Below the pieces are notes generated by a model, which was given only the letters and a program-made list of their open reading frames with translations, ran no database searches and had not been told where the DNA came from. The position numbers and the translations under genes were made by a program. DNA of 28,623 nucleotides from Rhodospirillaceae bacterium. GTDB taxonomy: Bacteria > Pseudomonadota > Alphaproteobacteria > Rhodospirillales > Magnetovibrionaceae. The first letter of the stretch is position 1, and every line of letters begins with the position of its first letter. Positions 13,432-19,722 of the stretch are shown one piece after another. The stretch is from the NCBI GenBank assembly GCA_029883045.1, contig JAOUJU010000001.1, forward strand, positions 1 through 28,623, in the 5' to 3' direction.

Positions 13432-13663
13432 AATGTATACGGATTTATTAATACAGTTTGTTGTGATTTTAGGCGCTATAGCGGTGGTTTTCAAAATCGG
13501 GCGCGACTATGAGCGTTTTAAATTTGCTTCAGTTCTTACAAAAACCGGGGGAAGCGTCGTTATTCGTACCCCTGGCGGTGTATATGCGGTGGTAAAGCTA
13601 AGCAACAAAGATATAGATGACTTGGACGCGAAAAATAGTAAGGCGGTGTCGAATGAGCGATAA
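13421..13663 (+). CDS. Small membrane protein
   Basis: 80 residues from ATG 13421; a second ATG at 13433 is equally possible. One hydrophobic segment at about 8-24 is followed by a basic stretch and a soluble tail with a beta-rich middle (S-V-V-I-R-T-P-G-G-V-Y-A-V-V). No known family. It overlaps the next gene by 11 bases. Confidence 0.5.
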   Translation: MENRMYTDLLIQFVVILGAIAVVFKIGRDYERFKFASVLTKTGGSVVIRTPGGVYAVVKLSNKDIDDLDAKNSKAVSNER

Positions 13664-13919
13664 AGTTTTCGAGGAACACCGGCTAAAAATGAAAGAATTA
13701 AACGACGCCCTAAAAGCGTTCGATTTTTTCTACGAGTACGCCGACGACCCCGAAGAGGTTATACGCGGTAAGGTAAAAGCCCGTTATATAGCTAATTTGG
13801 TTAAGCGGTGCGGTCAAGACGGCGACCGCCTATACCGCGCGCATAAAGACACAGTTTTTTATCCTGGTAACGGTTTCGCGTATAAATACGGCGTCGCCTA
13901 CGAAACCTTATGTATTTAA
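13653..13919 (+). CDS. Small hypothetical protein
   Basis: 88 residues from ATG 13653, which overlaps the previous stop; an earlier in-frame ATG at 13617 lies inside the previous gene. The protein is helical and charged with an acidic Y-A-D-D-P-E-E turn, and has a basic middle section. No motif recognised. It overlaps the next gene by 10 bases. Confidence 0.55.
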   Translation: MSDKVFEEHRLKMKELNDALKAFDFFYEYADDPEEVIRGKVKARYIANLVKRCGQDGDRLYRAHKDTVFYPGNGFAYKYGVAYETLCI

Positions 13920-14200
13920 AACAAAAGGCGTTTAGATCGCCGAAATATATACGTTACGTAAAAAGTTTGGTTTGTGTCTATTGCGGTGCGCCTGCTGATG
14001 ACCCTCACCACGGAATCGGGCTTAAACTTGGCGGAATGGGACTAACCGCCCCCGACTGGGCCGCTATACCGGTTTGTCGTGGTTGTCATTCTAAATTACA
14101 TATAACCCCGGAGTTATGGCCGGGACAGTGGGAACATATCGCCCGCACTATCGCCGGCGCTATCGACTTGGGTATTTTAACAATAAGTAAGGGCGGATAA
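13910..14200 (+). CDS. HNH-like zinc protein (DUF968/Ref type)
   Basis: 96 residues. Zinc ligands and nuclease-type residues are arranged as C22-x2-C25, D31-P-H33-H34 and C56-x2-C59-H60 followed by H64, with the conserved I-P-V-C. This is the pattern of DUF968 and of the phage P1 Ref nuclease, a compact HNH-type fold. Members act in DNA processing during recombination. The position just before RusA-like and Q genes matches the nin region of lambda-like phages. Confidence 0.7.
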   Translation: MYLKQKAFRSPKYIRYVKSLVCVYCGAPADDPHHGIGLKLGGMGLTAPDWAAIPVCRGCHSKLHITPELWPGQWEHIARTIAGAIDLGILTISKGG

Positions 14201-14395
14201 ATGCTAGTTTTACAGCGGCGAGAAAACGAAGTTATTAGAATCGGCGACGATATAACAATTACGATAGTCGATATTGACAGATACGGAAAAAAAGTACGAT
14301 TAGGAATCGACGCGCCGGGCGAAATATCGGTACATCGCGAAGAGGTATACCGGCGAATCGAAGCGGCGAAAGGTAACGGTAATATAAAATGTTAA
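14201..14395 (+). CDS. csrA: CsrA/RsmA-family RNA-binding regulator
   Basis: 64 residues, collinear with host CsrA over the full length. Key features are M-L-V-L-Q-R-R at the start (Leu4, Arg6 and Arg7), the I-G-D turn at 14-16, V-R-L-G-I-D-A-P at 32-39 and S-V-H-R-E-E-V-Y with Arg46, the main RNA-binding arginine. CsrA dimers bind GGA in hairpin loops of mRNAs and usually block translation. It lies in the middle of the rightward early operon, starting directly after the previous stop. It could turn host or phage messages off, or titrate host regulatory RNAs. Confidence 0.9.
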   Translation: MLVLQRRENEVIRIGDDITITIVDIDRYGKKVRLGIDAPGEISVHREEVYRRIEAAKGNGNIKC

Positions 14396-14526
14396 ATGCG
14401 GCGTGTATTGTATCCCTTTTGGTAACTATGGCGGTGGTGTGTGTCCTTGCGATTGCATTGGTTTTTATCGTCGGCGAAAGTCGAGCAAATAATAGAAAGC
14501 CCGAAAACATTAAAAGCAACGATTAA
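14389..14526 (+). CDS. Small membrane protein (45 residues)
   Basis: ATG at 14389 overlaps the csrA stop by 7 bases. Residues 5-28 form one hydrophobic helix (I-V-S-L-L-V-T-M-A-V-V-C-V-L-A-I-A-L-V-F), followed by G-E-S-R-A and a hydrophilic tail. The coupling to csrA and the clean topology support it; the drawback is that the usual start codons for the next gene lie inside it. Confidence 0.45.
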   Translation: MLNAACIVSLLVTMAVVCVLAIALVFIVGESRANNRKPENIKSND

Positions 14527-14875
14527 CGAGGCCGTCCCCCTGCTAAATGTATGGCAGCGATTACACTTTAAAGCTAAAGCGCAAAAACTAAGGCTTTACG
14601 CCTGGGAACTTCGCGCCCATATACCGAAGGGCGACGCCTTGCAGCGGTGCGCGGTGTTAATTGTGAGACATAGCGCCGCCCAGGTACCGCCAGACGACGA
14701 TAATTTAATAGCTAAGCCTATCCTTGATTGTTTAGTCGAGCCGAGTAAACGGAACCCGTATGGCGTCGGCGTCATTAAAGACGACAGCCCTAAATATTTA
14801 CAAGGTGTCGCGGTGTTATCAGCGCGGTGCGGTGCGAAAAAAGATAAAACGGAGGTTTATATTTTACCGTTATGA
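14441..14875 (+). CDS. RusA-like Holliday junction resolvase
   Basis: The C-terminal two thirds match the RusA family: P-P-D-D-D-N-L-I-A-K-P-I-L-D (metal-binding acids) and G-V-G-V-I-K-D-D-S with the second acidic pair. These dimeric nucleases cut recombination intermediates. The start is unsettled. GTG at 14441 gives 144 residues but overlaps the 45-residue gene by 86 bases; the conserved-looking part begins near T-I-N-E-A-V-P-L-L-N-V, and between there and 14453 only ATA or ATT codons are available. The stop overlaps the Q start as ATGA. Confidence 0.7.
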   Translation: MSLRLHWFLSSAKVEQIIESPKTLKATINEAVPLLNVWQRLHFKAKAQKLRLYAWELRAHIPKGDALQRCAVLIVRHSAAQVPPDDDNLIAKPILDCLVEPSKRNPYGVGVIKDDSPKYLQGVAVLSARCGAKKDKTEVYILPL

Positions 14876-15228
14876 TTATTCCATTTTGTGAAATAGAGTT
14901 AGATAACTGGGGGTCGTGGGTTCGACACGATGAAAGATTAGGTTACAGGTCGGTAACGTTTGAAGGCTTGTTGATGAAATACGGGCAAGTAATACGGGGG
15001 ACGAACCATAAAGAACCGGAAAACCCCCGCGCCGAAGTTATCGACAGGCTTATCCGAAAACTGATACCGGTTTATCGAAACGTTTTAATATTAAAATATA
15101 TTTTCGGTTATTTTGATTACGAAATCGCGCGCATTATTAAAGTAAGTCGTAAAACTATCTCGGGCTATGTCGAAAATGCACACCATTACATATATGGAGC
15201 GTTAACAGGCAACGCCGCAACCGCTTAA
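14872..15228 (+). CDS. Q-like late antiterminator
   Basis: 118 residues. The N-terminus has the L-D-N-W-G-S-W-V-R pattern typical of phage Q/antitermination proteins. The C-terminal part is a sigma-region-4-like helix-turn-helix: F-D-Y-E-I-A-R-I-I-K-V-S-R-K-T-I-S-G-Y-V. It is the last gene before the late control region, which holds a promoter followed by a strong terminator, exactly what Q acts on. It would convert polymerase at that promoter so that the late genes are transcribed. Confidence 0.75.
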   Translation: MIIPFCEIELDNWGSWVRHDERLGYRSVTFEGLLMKYGQVIRGTNHKEPENPRAEVIDRLIRKLIPVYRNVLILKYIFGYFDYEIARIIKVSRKTISGYVENAHHYIYGALTGNAATA

Positions 15229-15280
15229 ACAAATAGTAATAGGTTCCACGGGGAACCTATTACTATTTGTTGCGGTTGCG
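15216..15280. promoter_or_regulatory. Long near-perfect hairpin after the Q gene
   Basis: Inner arms of 20 bases, AACAAATAGTAATAGGTTCC (15228-15247) and its exact complement (15252-15271), close an ACGG loop. Nine more pairs follow outside, CGCAACCGC (15216-15224) with GCGGTTGCG (15272-15280), leaving TTA unpaired. The 5' arm contains the Q stop codon and the 3' arm runs into the late -35. No T run follows, so it is not a standard terminator. Confidence 0.7.
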
Positions 15281-15304
15281 TGTACTCATAAAACGCGCTA
15301 TATT
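15276..15304 (+). promoter_or_regulatory. Late promoter (pR'-like)
   Basis: TTGCGT (15276-15281), exactly 17 bases, then TATATT (15299-15304). Start of transcription would be near 15311, about 60 bases before the leader terminator. Location right after Q and before all late genes supports it. Its -35 overlaps the outer stem of the long hairpin. Confidence 0.65.
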
Positions 15305-15368
15305 GTTTATCGTGGCATTCGTGCCCCTACGGTTTACCCCTGTAAGTATCCTTATTCGATTAATGAAT

Positions 15369-15401
15369 AAACCGCCCCTTTAATAGAGGCGGTTTTTTTT
15401 T
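15369..15401 (+). terminator. Leader terminator of the late operon (tR'-like)
   Basis: AAACCGCC and GGCGGTTT pair around an 11-base loop, followed by nine Ts in total. A strong intrinsic terminator directly ahead of the first late gene, the natural barrier for Q-modified polymerase to pass. Confidence 0.85.
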
Positions 15402-15411
15402 GGGCTAAAAA

Positions 15412-15924
15412 ATGGCGATTGTTTCAACGACGGTTAAGCGCGTTCTAATTGAAACGGGCGGTGTTAAACAGTGCAAGTTTGAAGGCATCGACCAAGCGGG
15501 CCGCGATTACTTTGTACATTTACATATAGACGCGTCCGCCGACCCTATCGACTTTTTAACTAAAATCGAATTACACCTAAATAAGCAAGCGCGACAGCGG
15601 GAAACGGCCGAGGCGGTGCGGGCTTACTTTCAGGGCGCCGACGTATTTAACGCGGTGTATGAGCATACGACCCCGGTACAGATAGCCAAACAAATTATAC
15701 GCCCGGCGGCGGAATCCGCCGACCCTAATTTTATGATAATGGCCGCCCCCGCTATTGAATGGGCTTTAGCAAACTTTACGATCGCACAAATTAAAAACGC
15801 CTTGAATTTGTCTGATAGCGAGTGGGTGGAAGTGCGAGACAGATATTTAAACCTTACCGACCCGGCCGTCGAAACCGTCTTAACAAGTGATAAAGAAATA
15901 AGACTTTTAAATATAGACGCATAA
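15412..15924 (+). CDS. First late gene, hypothetical
   Basis: 170 residues. An N-terminal beta-rich part is followed by helices from about 60 on. There is no signal peptide or membrane segment. I do not recognise the family. It starts 11 bases after the leader terminator, and the next gene follows after 15 bases. Since the following genes look like receptor-binding or virion-surface genes, it may encode a virion component or an assembly factor for them. Confidence 0.6.
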   Translation: MAIVSTTVKRVLIETGGVKQCKFEGIDQAGRDYFVHLHIDASADPIDFLTKIELHLNKQARQRETAEAVRAYFQGADVFNAVYEHTTPVQIAKQIIRPAAESADPNFMIMAAPAIEWALANFTIAQIKNALNLSDSEWVEVRDRYLNLTDPAVETVLTSDKEIRLLNIDA

Positions 15925-15939
15925 CCGGAGTAATAGAGT

Positions 15940-17277
15940 TTGTCCCTTGCTGAATTGTCGTCTAAATTTTCGCGTTTAATTTACTATAACGCGGCCGCAA
16001 CGGGCGCAAATAATGGAACAAGCCCGACCGACGCCTATACGACATTTCAAGCGGCTTTAACCGACTATACGTCGTCGGTAACGCCGGTAAATGAAGCGAT
16101 TTTAGTTTCGCATACATCATTAGAGCTTGGCCCCGCTAATCACTGGACGTTTACGGCGGCCGGTAGTTCATTTTATGACCCTATAACAGTAATAACGATT
16201 AGTTTTGCTGATTACAGCTACCAAAAAACTAATACTTTTCATATTAATACAAACGGTTGGTATTTAGGGTATTTCGATTTTTCATTAAATTTTTACGGCT
16301 TCGGGTGCAAAATCGACAGGGGATACCGAAGCGACGTTAATTTTAATTATCATACTTTTACCGATTGTTATTTAGAGTTTGACACAGGGCAAGCCCTAGC
16401 AAGTAACCCTTTGTCGGTTACTCGCCTTGTTAATTGTCATATTAAAGACCTTGGCGCTTGGAATGGACTATCATCGACAACCGGAAACATTGTAGTAAGC
16501 GGCGGTCTAATTGAATGCCTTACACCTAATTATGTTTTAATCGCTACAACAAACGGCGATATGATTGTAGATGGTTTCGATATGTCGGCAATGGCGGCAA
16601 CCGTAAACCCCGTCGCGGTAGTCGCCGGAAATAATCCGGCAAAAATCACGATTAGAAATTCAAAATTACCACTAGGCGCCGTTGTCGCGTCAATCGACCT
16701 GCCTGGTCAAAGCGTCGAAATTTGTTCGAGTGACAGCGGCAGTTTTTATGGTCGAAATGAACTATATAATTATTACGGAACAGCAATAGCGACGACCGCC
16801 GTTTATAGGGTCGGCGGTTATCAGTCAAAAAAGAGTAACGCCGTACAAAGTATCGAAATGACGGCAACCGCCCAAACGACGGCGACGCGGCCTTTTTCTG
16901 GGCAACGTATTTATAATTATATAAATACAATAGCGCCGACGACATACCGGTTTCAGATTGCCCATGATTACGCGGCGGCCCTTACTGATTCCGATTTTTA
17001 TATACGCGTTTACTATGGCGCCGACGCGCTCGAAACCGGCCTAACACTGGGAAGCTCGAACGGGGCGCCGGGCGTCATTAACTTATGCAAAACGTCGACC
17101 GCGTTATCAGTGAGCGCGGAAACATGGGTCGACCCTGGCGGTATGACTTACCAACAAGTCGACGTAACTTTTACCCCCGCGCTAACAGGGCGCGTTTTAT
17201 TTGTCCCTTACCTGTCTAAATACGAGGCGTCGAAATCTGTTTTTTTGTGTCCATTACCTGACGACGTGACAATATGA
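15940..17277 (+). CDS. Beta-rich fibre- or spike-like virion protein
   Basis: 445 residues from a TTG with a CCGGAG site about ten bases upstream. The opening Y-Y-N-A-A-A-T-G-A-N-N-G-T-S-P-T-D-A-Y is typical of the start of right-handed beta-helix phage spikes. The middle (about 90-260) has short irregular repeats rich in I/V/N/G, as in parallel beta-helix coils, and the last 130 residues resemble a lectin-like beta sandwich. No catalytic motif is visible. Probably a host-surface-binding protein. Confidence 0.55.
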   Translation: MSLAELSSKFSRLIYYNAAATGANNGTSPTDAYTTFQAALTDYTSSVTPVNEAILVSHTSLELGPANHWTFTAAGSSFYDPITVITISFADYSYQKTNTFHINTNGWYLGYFDFSLNFYGFGCKIDRGYRSDVNFNYHTFTDCYLEFDTGQALASNPLSVTRLVNCHIKDLGAWNGLSSTTGNIVVSGGLIECLTPNYVLIATTNGDMIVDGFDMSAMAATVNPVAVVAGNNPAKITIRNSKLPLGAVVASIDLPGQSVEICSSDSGSFYGRNELYNYYGTAIATTAVYRVGGYQSKKSNAVQSIEMTATAQTTATRPFSGQRIYNYINTIAPTTYRFQIAHDYAAALTDSDFYIRVYYGADALETGLTLGSSNGAPGVINLCKTSTALSVSAETWVDPGGMTYQQVDVTFTPALTGRVLFVPYLSKYEASKSVFLCPLPDDVTI

Positions 17278-17519
17278 GCCATTACGAAGGCTACGAAGTA
17301 GACGGCGTCTACTTCGTCGACCATTTCGGTTTAGGGCATCAAATAGACGGCGTTTATTTTAGCGGCCCGGCGGTGGTTGAACCGGACGCCGTAACGTTTG
17401 TTTTTGCGTGCCTAACTATGAACCCTGCAATATCGGGCGCGGTGATTAGCGCGGCGGCGGTGGTGGCATGTTCAACGCTAAACCCCGCCCTTAACGCGAC
17501 GATAAAGGTTAACGAATAA
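17274..17519 (+). CDS. Small virion-associated hypothetical protein
   Basis: 81 residues, overlapping the fibre-like gene by 4 bases. The first 30 residues contain two copies of a motif (D-G-V-Y-F-V-D-H-F-G then D-G-V-Y-F-S-G); the rest is alanine- and valine-rich with two N-P-A segments. Stop and next start share a base. The repeated D-G-V-Y-F suggests a small beta structure, perhaps part of a tail tip or fibre. Confidence 0.5.
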   Translation: MSHYEGYEVDGVYFVDHFGLGHQIDGVYFSGPAVVEPDAVTFVFACLTMNPAISGAVISAAAVVACSTLNPALNATIKVNE

Positions 17520-17845
17520 TGACAACCGCCCTTAAAATTTATGTGAGTAACGATAATATAATTACGTTAGTCGGTTTAAAAGATTATGTCGCCGATACCT
17601 ATATTAACGATTCGACTGTAACTGTAACGGTTGTCGATAGTTCGGGTACAAGTATTTCGGGCGAAACCTGGCCCCTATCCTTACCCTATGTAACGGCAAG
17701 TAATGGCAATTATCAGGGGACATTAAGCGACGTTCTGGTATTGACGGCCGACGACAGCTATACAGCACAAATTACGGCCGACAGCGGCGGCGGTAAAAAA
17801 GGATATTGGGAAGCGCCGTTAATCGGTACAACCCGAACGGCTTGA
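17519..17845 (+). CDS. Small beta-sandwich-like protein
   Basis: 108 residues with alternating hydrophobic strands and many Thr/Ser/Val, the look of a single Ig-like domain (V-T-V-T-V-V-D-S-S-G-T, then G-N-Y-Q-G-T-L). No signal peptide. Genes of this size and type commonly sit between fibre and tail-fitting genes. Function not established. Confidence 0.5.
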   Translation: MTTALKIYVSNDNIITLVGLKDYVADTYINDSTVTVTVVDSSGTSISGETWPLSLPYVTASNGNYQGTLSDVLVLTADDSYTAQITADSGGGKKGYWEAPLIGTTRTA

Positions 17846-17847
17846 TA

Positions 17848-18447
17848 ATGATTAGTATTGAGTATAAAACCGCAATCGAAAAAATGAAAAAGGACTTAAA
17901 CAAAATCGAAAGGCGCGTCGTCGATCAAGCGGCAGTAACGGCAATTAATAAGGCCGCAATATCAGTACAAGGCCGAGCGATTAAGGCGATAGCTTTACGA
18001 ACGGGGATTAAACAAAAGCTCGCGCGAAACTATATAACTGTTACAAAAGCTAACTACAAACGCCCTTGGGCTACCGTTAACGCCGCGCAAAAGAGGCAAC
18101 AAAATTTAATAGAATTTGTACAAACAAGCCGCCAGAATCCGCAAGCATTCCGAAAGGCTACCGGTGTTAAGGCGCGCGCCTGGGGAAAGGCGACGACGTA
18201 CAAAAATACGTTTATTGTCTACGGCCGCAACGGTAAAGCCGTTGTCGTAAGCCGCAAACCAAGCGCGACGCGTAGCGGCGGACGATGGAATACAGGCTGG
18301 AGCAAAAACATATATGGGCCGAGTATTCCCGAGACTTTCGCGACTAAAGACCTTATGAACATAATGAACGCGGTAGCCGAGTATCGTTTTGGTGTTAACT
18401 TTAACCACGAAGTTAGCCGCCGCCTGGCTAAAATACGTGCTAAATAA
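17848..18447 (+). CDS. Minor tail protein Z-like
   Basis: 199 residues from the ATG at 17848; an in-frame ATG at 17806 would overlap the previous gene. The region A-V-T-A-I-N-K-A-A-I-S-V-Q-G-R-A-I-K-A-I-A-L-R-T-G followed by K-L-A-R-N-Y-I matches the GpZ family (prophage minor tail protein Z), and the protein is very basic as family members are. In lambda, Z helps to finish the tail end that joins the head. Here it is far from the other tail genes, upstream of terminase. Confidence 0.65.
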   Translation: MISIEYKTAIEKMKKDLNKIERRVVDQAAVTAINKAAISVQGRAIKAIALRTGIKQKLARNYITVTKANYKRPWATVNAAQKRQQNLIEFVQTSRQNPQAFRKATGVKARAWGKATTYKNTFIVYGRNGKAVVVSRKPSATRSGGRWNTGWSKNIYGPSIPETFATKDLMNIMNAVAEYRFGVNFNHEVSRRLAKIRAK

Positions 18448-18549
18448 ATGGTTTAGGTACCTTTCCGCCCTTCCTTGCGGGTACCACAAGCAGCGCGGGA
18501 ATTGCCTAGCGACAGAAATTTTAAAATCATTTCGCTACGTTAATTAATA
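18448..18549. other. Non-coding gap before the packaging genes, possible cos region
   Basis: About 100 bases with two GGTACC palindromes (18456-18461 and 18480-18485) bracketing a pyrimidine-rich stretch. A terminase of the lambda GpA type implies cohesive-end packaging, and cos often lies just before the terminase genes, so this is the likeliest site in the window. No recognised cosN sequence can be named. Confidence 0.3.
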
Positions 18550-19092
18550 ATGCAAATAGTAAACACGGATATAACAAAAGTATTACCGTATGTAAGAAAC
18601 CCGCGCGTAAATACTGACGCAGTAAAGAAGGTCGCGGCAAGTATTCGCGAGTTTGGATTTAGACAACCGATTGTAGTCGATAAACAAAACGTAATAATTG
18701 CAGGCCATACACGATATGAAGCGGCAAAGCGTCTTAAATTAAAAACCGTACCGGTACACGTCGCCGAAAATCTAAACGCTGAACAAGTGAAAGCATACCG
18801 AATCGCCGACAATAAAGTCGCCGAGTTTTCGACGTGGGCCGAAGATTTATTAACTTTAGAGCTTCGCGACCTCGACGCCGGCGGCTTCGATTTATCGTTA
18901 ACGGGGTTTTCTTCCGAGGACTTGGAAGCGCTTTTATCTGGCCTAAAAGACGAGCCAATAAAAGAAGAAATCGCGCCCCTTCCGACGACTTTTACGGTTA
19001 CGTGTACTTGTGAAGACGAAGCCGACCAGCAAGCGGTGTACAAAATATTATTAGCTCGCGGCTATAAATGCAAAATAAGCGGCTTAAACTAA
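18550..19092 (+). CDS. ParB/Srx-fold domain protein
   Basis: 180 residues. The first 95 carry the ParB-like N-terminal domain: N-P-R near 17-19, F-G-F-R-Q-P-I-V-V-D and I-I-A-G-H-T-R-Y-E-A-A-K-R-L near 49-62, the nucleotide-binding G-x-x-R patch. In phages such domains are often fused to a DNA methyltransferase; here the C-terminal part is short and acidic, with no methyltransferase motif. It lies directly before the terminase genes. A role in DNA modification or packaging control is inferred from place only. Confidence 0.75.
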   Translation: MQIVNTDITKVLPYVRNPRVNTDAVKKVAASIREFGFRQPIVVDKQNVIIAGHTRYEAAKRLKLKTVPVHVAENLNAEQVKAYRIADNKVAEFSTWAEDLLTLELRDLDAGGFDLSLTGFSSEDLEALLSGLKDEPIKEEIAPLPTTFTVTCTCEDEADQQAVYKILLARGYKCKISGLN

Positions 19093-19107
19093 AGGTAAAA
19101 ACTTTCG

Positions 19108-19722
19108 ATGGCTTCGACCGAATCGGGTTTGCTTGTTTCTGGCGACGTTTTGGCGAAATTGTTTAACGTTTCGTTACGTCGAATACAGCAACTAGCGAAG
19201 GACGGGACAATACCGAAAGGTATTAGCCGGGGGAAGTACGACCTTGGCGCGTCAGTTCGTGGCTACGTTAAGTTTTTACAGGAACGCGCCTACGGTAAAG
19301 GGTCAGGCTCGACCGATTACCATACCGAAAGTACGCGCGTTAAAAAACTAACAGCGGACAAGCTAGAGCTGGAAATTAAACAACTTGAAAAAGAGTTAAT
19401 CCCCGTCGAAATGGCCGTCGCGGTTTGGCAGGCTAAAGTAAGTTCGGCGCGTGCTAAGTTTCTTTCGCTCCCTTCTAAAATCGCGTCGGCCGTTATCGCG
19501 GCAACCGAAATACACGAAGTCGAAGAGGCGATACGCGATAGCATTTACGAAGCATTAACGGAACTCGCCGGACTTGGAATACCAGAAGAAACTTTGCAAC
19601 GCCTGGAATCGAACGGCGAAAGTTTGGGCGCCGCCGCCCCTGCTAACAGTAAGCAAGTGGGCCGACGAAAAACGAAAGCTAAGCCCCGAGGCGAGCGCGG
19701 AGCCGGGACAGTGGCGCACTGA
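19108..19722 (+). CDS. Terminase small subunit, Nu1-like
   Basis: 204 residues. An N-terminal winged helix (L-A-K-L-F-N-V-S-L-R-R-I-Q-Q-L-A-K-D-G-T-I-P) is followed by a long helical region (about 70-130) for oligomerisation, as in lambda Nu1 and its relatives. It would bind cos and bring the large subunit to DNA. The last 49 codons overlap the large-subunit gene in another frame, which explains the odd basic, low-complexity tail (G-R-R-K-T-K-A-K-P-R-G). Confidence 0.75.
   Translation: MASTESGLLVSGDVLAKLFNVSLRRIQQLAKDGTIPKGISRGKYDLGASVRGYVKFLQERAYGKGSGSTDYHTESTRVKKLTADKLELEIKQLEKELIPVEMAVAVWQAKVSSARAKFLSLPSKIASAVIAATEIHEVEEAIRDSIYEALTELAGLGIPEETLQRLESNGESLGAAAPANSKQVGRRKTKAKPRGERGAGTVAH

Noticed and set aside
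16652..16945. 97-residue ORF opposite the fibre-like gene
   Set aside because: Antisense shadow in a beta-rich gene; no ribosome binding site.
18540..19043. 167-residue ORF opposite the ParB-like gene
   Set aside because: Serine- and cysteine-rich antisense shadow; the plus-strand frame has clear ParB motifs.
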